Notes under the pieces: generated by a model
What the model saw: the letters and a program-made list of their open reading frames with translations, nothing else
Database searches by the model: none
What the model was told of the DNA's origin: nothing
Part shown: piece by piece, positions 1 through 11,000 of the stretch
How the letters are laid out: the number at the start of each line of letters is the position of its first letter
How positions within the stretch are numbered: the stretch's first letter is position 1
Translations under genes and position numbers: made by a program
Assembly (NCBI RefSeq): GCF_000004195.4
Contig: NC_030678.2
Coordinates: 58,435,378 to 58,499,377, forward strand
Length of the DNA: 64,000 nucleotides
Direction of reading: 5' to 3'
DNA from: Xenopus tropicalis
Taxonomy: Eukaryota > Chordata > Amphibia > Anura > Pipidae

Positions 1-225
1 GAGAGCAAAAGGCATGCCTTGTCTGTATCAAAGAGATTGCTGCGTCACAGATAAGATTATTTTATATTGGCTCTGGGTGCAGTTTTAGTGGAAACAGTGT
101 GGGTTTTGTTTGCTGTCTTTATGCTCTTTTATTTTTAAGTAGTTTCAGTGAATCTACAATCCTTTGCCAACATTAGACTAGGCTTGGTAATTTCATAATA
201 TGTAAAATAGGAGCTACTCTTGTGC

Positions 226-499
226 AGATATGGGATCCATTATTCAGAAACCTGTTAATTACAAAGCTCCGAATTATGGGAAGCCATCTCCAGTAGTTTA
301 TTTAAATAATTTACATTTTTAAAAATGATTTCATTTTTCTCTGTAATAATAATACAGTATCTTGTACTTGTTCCCAAATAAGATACAATTTTTGTATTTT
401 TAGTAGACTTAAAATACGGTGATCCTAATTACAGAAAACCCCTTATCCAGAGAAAACCCAGGTCCTAAGCATTTTGGATAACAGGTCCCATACATGTAC
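226..499 (-). mobile_element. TA-flanked MITE, diverged copy 1
   Basis: Non-autonomous DNA element of a family seen eight times in the window. The right end reads AACAGGTCCCATACATG followed by TA, and the left end has a decayed ATATGGGAT. The interior carries the family's landmarks: a 'cttatccagag' block, a short AT-rich core and a 'gtacttgttcccaa' block. The termini and flanking TA suit a Tc1/mariner-type MITE. No transposase is encoded. Orientation is opposite to the complete copy at 50029-50362. Confidence 0.7.
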
Positions 500-1084
500 T
501 ACTGTAGCAGACAGGGTTGAAAACACTGAAAATGTAATTCTCAATTGAGATCTTTATTTTACATCTACAGAAACTGGTGAGGAGTTTTGTTATTGTAATA
601 GCCATATAACCACATTAAATCCAATTATGCAGCCCTTTGGCCAGACTGCAAGTGATTTATTACACATGTGATGTCCAAATTGTACCAATTTAACCAATAA
701 GCCATGGGCAGAACAAGTGAACCAGGCAGGAGGGATCTGCAGGCATCTCTTGACCTACCACATGGCAAAGAATTAACTGTGATGAAAAGTATATTACTAT
801 ACATACAGCAGAGACAGTAGCTGGGGAATTGATTGAAAAGTGGCGTATTTTATTATTATTATTTTTTAGTATTTTTATTTCTATTTCTATTTAGTATTTT
901 CTTATTTCTATTTATTTCTAACACACTGTTGGGCTGATTTAAAAACACTGTTGCTAAAAGATGTGTAAGATAAAAGATATGCCAATGATACAGGGGTATT
1001 GTTGGATAAAATTGATTTATTAGCGCTGCTAAAATGTGTTTCTGCTGTTGCACAAAGCACCTGCCAACTAGGTTCATCATTAAT
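500..1084. other. No gene seen; low-complexity tract
   Basis: No supported gene. Positions 843-925 are a T-rich tract built of TATT and TTTCTA units. The rest is plain AT-rich sequence. Confidence 0.6.
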
Positions 1085-1424
1085 AATGAGTGAATCAGTT
1101 CTGTTTCGCTTTGCTGAAAAATTTGCGAAACGGCAAAAAAATTGTGAAATGCAGCTACCATGCAGCTTTTTTGACACAAGGGACTTTTTGTGATGCAACC
1201 ACATCTTTTCTTCCACAAAAACTTTTTTTGATGCAACAGTGACTTTTTGCTGCAACTGCCAATTTTTTGCTGCGACTGAGATTTTTTTGACGCAACTGGA
1301 TCTTTTTTGATGCAACCAAGACTTTTTTCTCACTCAGCGGATTTTTTGTTGCAGCGGATTTTTGCAATAGTTTGCCAATGGCAAAATGTGGAATTTCGCA
1401 GCGAATCCATGCCTGGCTCATCAC
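1085..1424. mobile_element. Foldback MITE with ~20-bp internal repeats, copy 1
   Basis: The left end (ATGAGTGAATCAGTTCTG, then TTTCGCTTTGCTGAAAAATT) and the right end (GCGAATCCATGCCTGGCTCATCAC) form imperfect inverted termini with the shared core GATGAG...TTCGC. The interior from about 1165 to 1370 is a degenerate tandem array with a period near 20 bp, each unit having a T-run followed by GATGCAAC or GCTGCAACT. I recognise the ends as a family common in Xenopus; the superfamily is not certain. Overlapping open frames on both strands are products of the repeat, not genes. Confidence 0.65.
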
Positions 1425-2091
1425 TATTCATCACAAGATTACATTTTCAGTTTGGAGAGACTAGCTGAAATAAGGTAGTAATGCAGGACAGTTTCCAACT
1501 GAACCTTGAGGCAAAATACATGCCTAAATGGTCAGGCAGCATGGACAAAATCAGCCAAACTGCCAACCAATTCTATAAGCTTTTAAAATGGTATTACTGC
1601 AAAATGTGGATTTTCAAAATATTAAGATGTGGCGATTTTTTTCTTACAAGTTTACTGGGATAGAACCTATTCCCATTTGATAAATAGTGCTCAAAATTTA
1701 AAAAGAAGCAGGATTGCTCATTAATTCAAAGGGAAAATCAGTCATCAAAGGAAAGAACTGCTCTTTGAGTTAAACCAGAATGGATTTGATTGTGACCCTT
1801 TTACATACAACAGACTTCTGTCAGCCACAAATATATACGTTCTTTGTACAAAGGTAAAAGAAACAAATAATCTGTTCACAGGAAAACAAACATTCCTTCT
1901 CTGGCTTTGCTTGTGTGAAAACACAAGTTGCCTATTGGGGATTTCTCTTAACAGTGCCAAGTGGCTGCAAATGGAAATCCCTATAGATGGTTACAGTATG
2001 GTGCTTGTTAACCAAGAAAGAGAGAATTTAGTTGCAGAACCCACTCAAGCATCCAGATTGTGCAGCAGAACTATCACTTTGGGCTACAAAC
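1425..2091. other. No gene seen
   Basis: Unique-looking AT-rich sequence between two copies of the GATGAG-ended MITE. Short open frames here have no recognisable similarity and no coding signature. Confidence 0.5.
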
Positions 2092-2407
2092 TGATGAGCA
2101 AATGTGTCCCATTTCGCTTTGCTGAAAAAGTCGCAAAACTGCTGAAACATTAGCAAAACAGCAAAAAATTTGCAAAAGGCGTTGAAGTCAATAGGCAACG
2201 TTTTTATGAGTGACAATTTTATGCGCAAAATGCATAAAAGTCAAAGGGTGTTTTTCCTTACTCCAAATGCATTAAAGTCAATGGGCTTTTTTTTGGCAAC
2301 TTTTTTGTCCCCGCGACATTTTTTTTTTGGCAACTTTTTTGTCTTGGAGAATTTTTTGTCTTTGTGAATTTTTGCTGCAGTTTTTTTGCAAAAATTTTTT
2401 TTTCCTA
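2092..2407. mobile_element. Foldback MITE of the GATGAG family, copy 2, right end lost
   Basis: It starts TGATGAGCAAATGTGTCCC, then ATTTCGCTTTGCTGAAAAAG, matching the left terminus of the element at 1085. The interior again has T-run units, here GGCAAC and GTCCCCGCGAC types between about 2280 and 2400. The right inverted terminus is missing: the sequence stops in a poly(T) stretch near 2405. Confidence 0.65.
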
Positions 2408-2557
2408 AATGTACATTATTGTCATGTAGAGAACTCCCTATTTATGTACCTAGTGATTATGGTCAGGTAATCCTTATAGATCTTAGTCTGCTATTGTATT
2501 CTTGACAAGCAATGATTCACCACAATGTCAAATTCTATACATGTATGGGATCCTTTA

Positions 2558-2842
2558 GGGCTCTGGCACACGGGGAGATTAGTCGCCCGCAACAAATCTC
2601 CCTTGTCACAGGCGACTAATCTCCCTGAACTACCATCCCACCAGCAACTTACATTTTCGTCGGTGGGATGGTAGTTCAGGGAGATTAGTCGCCCGTGCGC
2701 AGGAGATTTCGGCAAATCGCTGAAGTTGCCTCGCGAGGCATTTTCGGCAATTTGCCGAAATCGCCTGCGCAGCGTGTGTCATCCCACCGGCGACTTACAT
2801 TTTCATGGGATGGCAATCCGGGGAGATTAGTCGCCTGTGACA
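2558..2842. mobile_element. Palindromic Harbinger-like MITE, 3' arm truncated
   Basis: It begins GGGCTCTGGCACACGGGGAG directly after TTA. Several self-complementary blocks follow: GATTAGTCGCC repeats, CCATCCCACC/GGTGGGATGG pairs, and a GCGATTT...AAATCGC core. The full copy at 25946 ends with the complementary terminus, but this copy stops at about 2842 before that arm. TWA flanks and a GGG terminus are PIF/Harbinger characteristics; there is no coding capacity. Confidence 0.75.
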
Positions 2843-2860
2843 ATTAATTCATTTTAATGG

Positions 2861-3367
2861 TATTATTATTATTATTATTAACATTTATTTATAAAGCGCC
2901 AACATATTCCGCAGCGCTGTACAATAAGTGGGTTACATACATTGGGCATACAGAGTAACATATAAAGCAACCAATAACCGATACAAGAGGTGAAGAGAGC
3001 CCTGCCCAAAAGAGCTTACAATCTACATTATTATTATTATTATTATTATTAACATTTATTTATAAAGCGCCAACATATCCCGCAGCGCTGTACAATAAGT
3101 GGGTTCCATACATTGGGCATACAGAGTAACATATAAAGCAACCAATAACCGATACAAGAGGTGAAGAGAGCCCTGCCCAAAAGAGCTTACAATCTACATT
3201 ATTATTATTATTATTATTAACATTTATTTATAAAGCGCCAACATATCCCGCAGCGCTGTACAATAAGTGGGTTCCATACATTGGGCATACAGAGTAACAT
3301 ATAAAGCAACCAATAACCGATACAAAAGGTGAAGAGAGCCCTGCCCAAAAGAGCTTACAATCTACAT
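2861..3367 (-). repeat. Three tandem copies of an L2-type LINE 3' tail
   Basis: Three near-identical units run in tandem with starts spaced 171 and 168 bp (anchor 'acatttatttataaagcgcc' at 2881, 3052 and 3220), separated by (ATT)n runs. Each is the reverse complement of the 3' end of the L2 LINE seen at about 9249-9394: ATTATT tail, TTTATAAAGCGCC, CGCAGCGCTGTAC, and GCCCTGCCCAAAAGAGCTTA at the far end. Copies 2 and 3 share variants absent from copy 1 (CCCGCAG against TTCCGCAG, GGGTTCCATA against GGGTTACATA), so one was probably duplicated from the other after the first had diverged. Confidence 0.85.
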
Positions 3368-3880
3368 CTCTTATGTGCCCCATTGCTCAAATGTGTATTT
3401 AAAAAAATGAATCAAATGATGGGTGTTTTTAATTTGCGTACAATATAGTGAATTCAAATATTAGAATGCAAACCAGAATTGCATGATGAAAAAAAAAAAA
3501 TAGTAATGTAAATAATGTAATAATACAAATAATATAGTTATAAAATGATAATTAAATATATACCATATAAATAAATAATGCATATAATTACTTACAGAGT
3601 ACTTGTGTGTAGCCCTATATACACCACAGCTCCAATTAAAAATAAATATAAAATAAATATGAAAGAATAGATATATGTATAAATATGCAGTAACAAGAAT
3701 ATTGTTGCATGACAACTGTTAATCAGTATCTGTCAGTTACTTTAGATTTTCCTGCTGGCCAACTCAAGAGACATTTCTGCTGGCTTACTCCACATAGGCC
3801 TCAGAGCTAACTCGTCAGAGATATATGCTTTTCATATAAAGTAGCTTGACAGAAACAGCTCAGGGGAGGAATGACGCTTA
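3368..3880. other. No gene seen; AT-rich
   Basis: Strongly AT-rich sequence with no supported gene. An 84-codon minus-strand frame at 3461-3715 is dominated by Phe, Tyr and Ile codons from the AT composition and is not credible. Confidence 0.5.
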
Positions 3881-4169
3881 GGGGGGTGATTTATCAACTT
3901 TGATTTTTTTTTCACAATTTGAGTTTTTTTAAATTCGAATTATGGTTCAAAAACTGGAAAGACTGGTATTTATTAAGTGCAAAAAACCTGAGAGCTTGAA
4001 TGTAAAACATCACCATCAAAAACCCTGTGAGTTTCTATAGAAGTCAATGGTAGTTGTCCTGGGCAAAGTCAGGCCATTTTTTAATTGGAGATATTTGCAT
4101 TTTTGAGTTTTGAGTTTGTAAACTCAAAAATTTGAGTATACTAAATTTAAAAATTGATAAATAAGTCCA
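3881..4169. mobile_element. TTA-flanked MITE (GATTTATCAA terminus)
   Basis: The left end GGGGGGTGATTTATCAACTT follows TTA at 3878-3880. The right end AAAAATTGATAAATAAGTCC is followed by TTA at 4170-4172. The termini are imperfect inverted repeats (GATTTATCAA/TTGATAAAT) and the 3-bp TTA duplication fits a PIF/Harbinger-type insertion. The interior holds complementary AAACTCAAAA-type stretches. No open frame of note. Confidence 0.6.
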
Positions 4170-4443
4170 TTAACTCCACCTAGTAACTACATGCATTCAT
4201 GCCAATTAACTCCTTCATTTGACACATTCTAATCACAGAAGTATAAAACAAGGACATGCCTATTAAAGTATATACCTTTTTCAACATTAGCTCAATGAAT
4301 AGGGCTGAACACAAGTGTTTCCTATTGTTTTGGCTCTTAAAGTTACCAGAAGCAGATTTTTTGCTGCCCCTGGAAACTTGTTGGGTGCTGAAACCTGATT
4401 TGTTATGTTATTTGTTGTTTGTAATCAAGACGTAGAATGTGAC

Positions 4444-4762
4444 TTAAGCTGGCCATACACGCACCAATAATATTGTACGAAACCTCGTTTTGTACGATAT
4501 TCGGTGCGTGTATGGCAAGTCGGCGAGTCGACCGGTATCGCAGGAAGCTGCTGATATTGGTCGACTCGCCGAACGGCCAGGTTAAAAGATTTTGATCGGG
4601 CGCCATAGAAGGCTCCTGAGCAAAATCTGCCGTCAGGGCTGAATCGGCAGAAGGAGGTATAAATCCTATTGTTTCTACCTCCTTATCTGCCGTTTCAGCC
4701 CTGAAGGTTAGTGGCAGGTCTGACGAAAAATTGCAGATTGCCACGTGTGTTGCCACCTTTAA
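4444..4762. mobile_element. TTAA-bounded T2/Kolobok-like MITE
   Basis: The left boundary is TTAAGCTGGCCATACACGCA and the right boundary is TGTTGCCACCTTTAA. The complement of the right end reads TTAAAGGTGGCAACACACG, an imperfect inverted match. The interior has a clear hairpin (GCGTGTATGGC near 4505 pairs with GGCCATACACGC). The TTAA duplication and AAAGG-like end suit the Xenopus T2/Kolobok group; piggyBac also uses TTAA, so the superfamily is provisional. It abuts the next element at the TTAA. Confidence 0.55.
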
Positions 4763-4933
4763 GGACCATGACACACAGAGCTACTTGTCACAAGCTACTT
4801 GTCATGGCTAGAAAACGCCAGAAAATACCCTGCCTGCACAATACTGATAAATGTCTCTGCTAAAACACACATAGAGACAATTATCAGTATTGTCTATTTT
4901 GTAACTGGCTACAAGAAGCTCTGTGTGTCGTCT
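4762..4933. mobile_element. TTA-flanked MITE (ACACACAGAGCTACT terminus)
   Basis: The left end AGGACCATGACACACAGAGC and right end GAAGCTCTGTGTGTCGTCT are inverted repeats, flanked by TTA at 4759-4761 and 4934-4936. The interior has complementary 'gagacaattatcagtattgt' and 'acaatactgataaatgtctc' blocks, so the element folds over most of its length. The element at 24683-24888 is a relative. The left TTA coincides with the right TTAA of the element before it. Confidence 0.6.
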
Positions 4934-4936
4934 TTA

Positions 4937-6567
4937 GAGTACAAATTTTGCTATGTTTAGAGCAACAATACCTAAAACCACAGATATTTCCTAATTAAAA
5001 CAGTAGGCAAAAAATGTGTTCAGCACAAGTCTTATTTATTGAGCCAATGTTTAAAAAGGGGTTTACTGTTCCTTTAAATATTTCCAAGAGTCAATTATTT
5101 TAAATTTACCAATGTCTATCTGTGATCTTACTCTAGTGGGGCATTTGTGGCAACTAACTCCTAATTCAGCAGTCAGTTCATGGTATATTCAAATTATATT
5201 GTTTTAGACTGCAAGCTGTACTGCAGAGGACCCTCTAATTTCTGTATTGGGCAATATTTGTAGGTAATATGTTCAGTGTATACATCTTTCCATTGTACAG
5301 TTCTGCAAGTTGTAATAATAATAATAATAGTAAAAAAAAGATTTGCTAAAATTACCATTAAATCAATGTACTGCAAATACGTAGCAAGGCCTTTTCAAAG
5401 CAAAGGCAAAGTCCGACATTTATGCATAGCTAACACTACAACATATACAATACACAAAAGCCATTATTATCATTTATTTTTACAGCGCTGACTTATTATG
5501 TTGTGCATTATAGAAAATACTTTATTATTATCAGATTATGCCCCAGTGGAGCCTACAATATAACTACATTATCACATTCACAGTACATTATTCACTAAAA
5601 AAAAACCCTTTATAGAGTAATCTCTGCACTCTGATGTCAGACTTCCAGGCACGGTTGAGTTTCTTATTGTCCTATAGATCTTTCCACTGGGAACTGACAA
5701 ACCCAGGGTAAATTAAGTCAGGGTCCACTGACTCAAGCACTGAAAGCGTCCTTGTCCTGAACTCCGTAAATTGTGTTTAAATTGCAGACATAGTTTGTAA
5801 TCAAACCGTGAATTAGTGGGTATGCTGTGGGCATGTAAGCATGAATCTGTAACTAAGCTGTATCGGAGTGTGAATATTCATCATGCTCCTCATTAGGAGA
5901 GCGCTGCAAGATCTAGCACCTCACACTAGTTCTGTCACTTACCACAGTTTCAAGTGTAAACATTTGGAAAACTAATCTTTCCACCTCTCTTTGAAAATTT
6001 ACATTGCCTTGGCATTTAAAGACAAAAGGGAAACTATACTACAAGCATTTGTTGACCAATTAGTGTACATGCTGACTCTAGACCAAGTGGTAAAGGTTCT
6101 GACAATGGTAATTTGGCTGCAGGGGGCTTACCACTGTGCCAAATGTCGAAGGCAAAAATAGAACAGCATAATCCTTAATTGACCATAATTGGATACTAAA
6201 TAAAGCTGTGGTATGCCCCATGTAGATTTCTAAAACACAGCACCCCAGTCCCATGAAATCCAGTTGTGTATAAATTTATTTAGCCCCACCACTATTTATA
6301 CAATATAGTTATAATAGTTTACTATGAAAATGGAAGTCTCATCATTAGTATAAGCTAATAAGAAATGGGGTGATGGACTTTAGAGTTACAGAGAGCTGGT
6401 GGAAGTTCTCCTAGAACTCCTTAGTAGAAACCATTTGCTGTATAATTGGTTCTTGACCCCTATGTGGCTGATGACCACCAAGTGTGGCCTAGTTAGATCA
6501 AAGGCAGAATCCTCCAGTACAGGAAATAAATGGTTACTAGCAAGATACCATAATAATGCAGCAGTGA
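4937..6567. other. No gene seen; short L2-tail fragment
   Basis: Positions about 5461-5525 resemble the reverse complement of an L2 LINE tail (TTATTATCATTTATTTTTAC, then AGCGCTGACTTATTA). The phrase at 5041-5080 ending TTACTGTTCCTTTAAA resembles the right end of the T2-type element. The remainder is featureless AT-rich sequence. Confidence 0.45.
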
Positions 6568-6569
6568 TA

Positions 6570-6890
6570 CAGGTAGGGGATCTATCATTCATAATACTTG
6601 GGACCTGGGATTATCTGGGTAGGGGATCTTACTGCCATTTAGATTACCATACCTAAAGTAAAGAAAAAAACATTTTTTAAACATTAAATTAACCTGAAAA
6701 GATTGTTTTGCCACCAATATGGATTCATGAAGTTTAGTTGAAATCAAGTACAAGGTACTGTTTTATTATTGTAGAAAAAAGGGAAATAATTTTTAATTGT
6801 TAGAATTATTTGCTTATAATGGACTCTATGAGAGATGCCCTTTCCGTAATTCAGAGCTGTCCAGATAATGGGTTTCCGGGTAAGGAAAAT
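6570..6890 (+). mobile_element. TA-flanked MITE, copy 2, right end decayed
   Basis: It starts CAGGTAGGGGATCTATCATT after TA (6568-6569). It runs through the family core: 'caagtacaaggtactgttttattattg', 'ataatggactctatgagagatg' and 'gtaattcagagctgtccagat'. The final GGGATCCCATACCTG terminus has been lost after about 6890. Same orientation as the intact copy at 50029. Confidence 0.7.
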
Positions 6891-7949
6891 TATCTTCCTC
6901 CAAAACAGTTGCTTCTCTCCATAAGATACCTCGCAATGTGGCTTAACTTACCTTGTGAGGACATCTTGAAACATGAAGAGACTCCAAAGTATCACTCAGA
7001 ACTGTGTATTTTGGAGAACTCCAGAAATCCCTGTTCTCTTTGGTATCTGTGCATTCCTTTTTCTTTAATAAATTAAGTAGCATTTATGCTAGAACATGAG
7101 AGTATTACCTCAGCCTCCTCACTAGCTGACAGTTAAGAATTGAAAGTTAAATTCATCTAGCTCAAACTTGAGGATGTGTATTAATATTAACAAGAGGCTT
7201 AGTGATAATTTTTCAGGCTTTACTAAGGTTTTAAAAAAACTATACACAGGCTGATTTACAAAGGCACCGAATGCAATGTTACCAATGGATTTTTTTCATA
7301 GTCAAATACAACTGGAAATAATCACCATCATACCTGGCTCTAGGGATTGTTTGGAAACCTAGTAAATCTTTTACACTGTGGTTCACACAAATCCTCAGTC
7401 GGGTGTATGGTCATAAGATACAATATATGGTGTTGCCGTTTGAGATTCATCCCTTCCTTCCTGGCTTCTGCAGGGGTATTATATCTGTAAGACATGCCTG
7501 TGGCATTTTACTGCCTTTTAAATTGTGACTGCCTCCATATGGATCTGTAAAATTCGGCCATGAGAAAAATTACACTACTCAGCTGTAGTTTTTTTCCCTC
7601 CTCATAAAAAAGTGTTCAAAGAGAAACATATTGTACCCAGACTACTGACTGATAAAAGTAATAATCTGGGTATAACATTTATATCAACTCTGAGGTTACA
7701 GTAGAAAAAAAGACTTTTTAGCAGGACTAATAGTATATGAAATCTACAAGTGCTAAATACTATAACAGCATGCTTCTTTTGGGGAAATCTGTGCATTTCA
7801 GTTTGTTTATACAGAGGGGATTTGATACCTTTAGCTCTTGATAAAAGCAATGTACCCTTAATTCATCATTGGACATTGTAATTATAAACTGAATTGCTAG
7901 AAGTGAATCTTGTTCTAGGTTCCATTTTAGAATTAAAATTTTTTAATAT
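6891..7949. other. No gene seen
   Basis: Plain sequence without recognisable repeats, splice-framed exons or long open frames, up to the 5' truncation point of the L2 LINE. Confidence 0.45.
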
Positions 7950-7955
7950 ATTACA

Positions 7956-9170
7956 TTGCATAAAACTTGCAGTGCTAAATCTGTGCTAAAACTAACAAAT
8001 GACCTCCTTTCAGCTAAAGTAAAAAAACACTACTCGCTACTAATACTTCTCGATCTCTCTGCTGCTTTTGACACTGTGGATCATCACCCTCTTCTCCTCC
8101 AGACTCTCCGCTCTCTTGGCCTTTGTGACACTGCCTTATCCTGGTTTTCATCTTATCTCTCAGATCAATCCTTCAGTGTCTCTTACAATGGGGAATCATC
8201 TTCTCCCTTGCCTCTTTCTGTCGGGGTTCCTCAAGGCTCTGTCCTGGGCCCCTTACTATTTTCTCTCTATACCTCCTCACTTGGCAAACTAATAAATTAT
8301 TTTGGCTTTCAGTACCACCTCTATGCTGACGATACTCAGATCTATCTTTCCTCTCCTGATCTCAACCCAGAGCTTCTAACTCGCGTCTCTTCCTGCCTGT
8401 CCGCTATCTCCACTTGGATGTCCCAACGTTACCTTAAATTAAACCTCTCTAAAACTGAACTGGTTCTCTTTCCCCCATCCAACGCCCACACTGTTCCCGA
8501 GGTATCTATAACAGTTAACAATTCTACCATCACCCCATCTTCCCAGGCCCGGTGCCTTGGGGTTATCCTTGATTCTGCCCTGTCCTTCACTCCTCATATC
8601 CAATCACTTATCAAGTCATGTCACTTTCACCTAAGAAATATCTCCAAAATTTGATCATTTATCACCCAAGACGCTGCCAAAATTCTTATTCACTCTCTTA
8701 TAATATCTCGCCTGGACTACTGTAACTCCCTATTAATTGGCCTTCCCCTCCAAAGACTGTCCCCTCTCCAGTCCATAATGAATACTGCTGCCAGGCTCAT
8801 ACACCTCTCCAACCGCACCTCCTCTGCCGTGCCACTCTGCCAATCCCTGCACTGGCTTCCCCTACCATCCAGGATAAAATTCAAACTAATGACCCTCACA
8901 TTTAAAGCAGTTCATAACTCTGCCCCACCCTACATCTCTGAACTTATCTCTAGGTACCATCCAACCCGCTTGTTACGCTCTTCTACTGACCTGCTCCTCA
9001 ACTCCTCTCTCATTCCCTCCTCACACGCTCGCATTCAAGACTTTGCAAGGGCTGCCCCCCTTCTCTGGAATTCACTCCCACAAACTGTCAGACTTTCTCC
9101 CAATCTCTCTGCCTTCAAGAGATCTCTAAAAACACATTTATTTAGAGAAGCTTACCCTAATCTAGTTTAG
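7956..9170 (+). pseudogene. L2-type LINE reverse transcriptase, C-terminal part, one in-frame stop
   Basis: The frame is open from about 7956 to a TGA at 8652-8654, and continues open in the same frame to TAG at 9168-9170. The first 232 codons contain RT motif A ([15 protein letters not shown], catalytic Asp about residue 33), motif B ([15 protein letters not shown], about 88-102) and motif C YADD (about 123-126). Beyond the stop the L2/CR1-type C-terminus reads on: SRLDYCNSLLIGLP, then CQSLHWLPLPSRIKFKL, LLWNSLPQ and FKRSLKTHLF. The upstream start is arbitrary because the copy is truncated. The stop falls where an Arg codon would be expected in related proteins, consistent with a CGA-to-TGA change. 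The copy is otherwise unusually intact, suggesting a relatively recent insertion, but it cannot be active without its 5' half. Confidence 0.88.
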
Positions 9171-9402
9171 CAATACCCTGTGCCCCACCTCTCACAACTC
9201 TGGTCATGCCCATTCCCACACCTTGTGTCTCAACCCTTTCTCCTTGTAGATTGTAAGCTCTTTTGGGCAGGGCCCTCTTCACCTCTTGTATCGGTTATTG
9301 ATTGCTTTATATGTTACTCTGTATGTCCAATGTATGAAACCCACTTATTGTACAGTGCTGCGGAATATGTTGGCGCTTTATAAATAAATGTTAATGTAAT
9401 GG
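7956..9402 (+). mobile_element. 5'-truncated L2-type non-LTR retrotransposon
   Basis: A 3' LINE fragment holding the reverse-transcriptase half of the polyprotein, a short 3' UTR and a tail. Protein similarity begins at about 7960 in the middle of the RT domain, so the 5' UTR, any ORF1, the endonuclease and the N-terminal RT are missing, as usual for target-primed reverse transcription. After the ORF stop at 9168-9170 comes the 3' UTR with GTAAGCTCTTTTGGGCAGGG, the AGTGCTGCGG...TTGGCGCT hairpin, TTTATAAATAAA, and a short TTAATG tail ending near 9402. I see no convincing TSD. Reverse-complement copies of the same tail occur at 2861-3367. A palindromic MITE lies immediately downstream. Confidence 0.85.
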
Positions 9403-9406
9403 ATAA

Positions 9407-9565
9407 GGGCTCTCAAATCTCCCTTGTCACGGGCGACTAATCTCCCCGAACTACCATCCCACCGGCGAAAATGTAAGTCGCCGGTGGGATGGCACACGCT
9501 GCGCAGGCGATTTCGGCAAATTGCAGAAGTTGCCTCGCAAGACATTTTCGGCGATTTGCCGAAGT
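9407..9565. mobile_element. Palindromic Harbinger-like MITE, internally deleted and truncated
   Basis: It begins GGGCTCT after TAA (9404-9406), then jumps to CAAATCTCCC, missing the first GGGGAGATTAGTCGCC block of the full element. It continues with GGGCGACTAATCTCCCCG, the CCATCCCACCGG/CCGGTGGGATGG stem and the GCGATTTCGGCAAATTGC core. The sequence departs from the family after GCCGAAGTTT near 9563. Confidence 0.7.
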
Positions 9566-11000
9566 TTATAACTTTGACCCTTGTTGCGGACAAATAAATA
9601 ATTCATCCACATATACAGTGTATATTTGTTCTCACTATTTTGATTTTTTTTATCTAATATGTAAAAAAAACAATATTACAGTGATTCCAGTAACTGAGGG
9701 AATAACCTGAGGGAGGGGGTTTGTGCCTGTTAGAAAGTTGGGCATGTGACAGATAAATTACATTGCCTGGCTCCTGGAAAATCATGCAAAGGTATTTATA
9801 CTCTAAAAAGTACCCTTTTTCTAGTACTAGAGGGAAAACAGTCATTTCAGACTTGGCAGAAAACAATAACTGAAATTACGCACATGGAAAATAAAAGGTT
9901 GTTCAGCAGAGTTATTCTCTGAATGTACATTATGAAATAGATTGGATTACACAAAATTGTTGCTTCCCATTGGTGAGATCACCAAATTCTTTGACAAAAT
10001 TGCAGATATTTACAACATGTTAACAAACCACACAGCCTTAAAGTACCAGGACTAGCATATTTCTTCCTTGCTGTTTATTTAGACATCTAGAAGTGTAGAT
10101 CTGTTGATGTTCTGGCTTAATACTGCCTAGAAACATGCCATTTTAATTGCTCATGGAATTTAAAACCATATGGTGTCTGATTTCTTTTATCTTGCTTTAG
10201 TAAAAACACACTTTTTGTCTCAGTATAATCTTGAGAAGTGGGCTAAATAGTAATTGTACCCATTCAATATTATTTCTACAAAATAAAGACAAACTATGGA
10301 CAGATTGTAGTATATACCGTTACACATTACCCTGCTGTAATACTCAAGTAATTATTTTTGATTTTCTCTAACTCTACGTAACTTGAAAATGTGTTATTCA
10401 TGTAAAAGAGACCTTAGCTTTTTTGCACAGAAAATTTGCATATCTTATAGACTTGCAAAGTAGCAGGTGGAAGGCATTAGCAAAAGTGACAGACGAGCTG
10501 TTGAAGTAAGAACTTTTGTTCTTATCCAGCTCAGTAGGAGCTATGGGAGTTCAGCAAACCAAGAATGTGTTAGCAAAGAGTTTACAAAGTCGACACACTG
10601 CCCATATGTGCAAGCTGTGGTGGATTTTATTTGGAAGAATCTGGGACAAACATCTTACAAGACATTTTTCTATGGGAATTTTTGTACTGTGATCGACAGC
10701 ATATCCCTCACCTAATTTCCATTAATAGAGCGATTTGGACAATTTTTGTTTTGCTGAAGACCTTTGATTGACCATATTCCACTTATTTACACCCTTCGAC
10801 TGGAATGAACCCCGATTCCTCCAAATATCAGTCAGAGCTATTGCTGCTGATGCAAAGAAAAATCTCTAACCTTAAAAAATGAAATTGTTACTTGATGCTT
10901 GTTGCATCTTTCTCCAACCCATTTATATTTACAATTTGCAAATTTGTTTTTTTTTTTTTAATATTGGAGAATAAATGTCAATGCCAAATCTGCTGTCATT
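9566..11000. other. No gene seen
   Basis: No recognisable gene or mobile element. Short open frames here lack coding features. An oligo(T) run lies near 10949-10960. Confidence 0.4.

Noticed and set aside
2558..2842. Regular GATTAGTCGCC blocks that could suggest a CRISPR-like array
   Set aside because: Blocks alternate in orientation and pair as stems; there are no unique spacers of constant length.
7950..9402. A target-site duplication for the L2 element
   Set aside because: Short A/T-rich matches around both ends are no better than chance; none is claimed.
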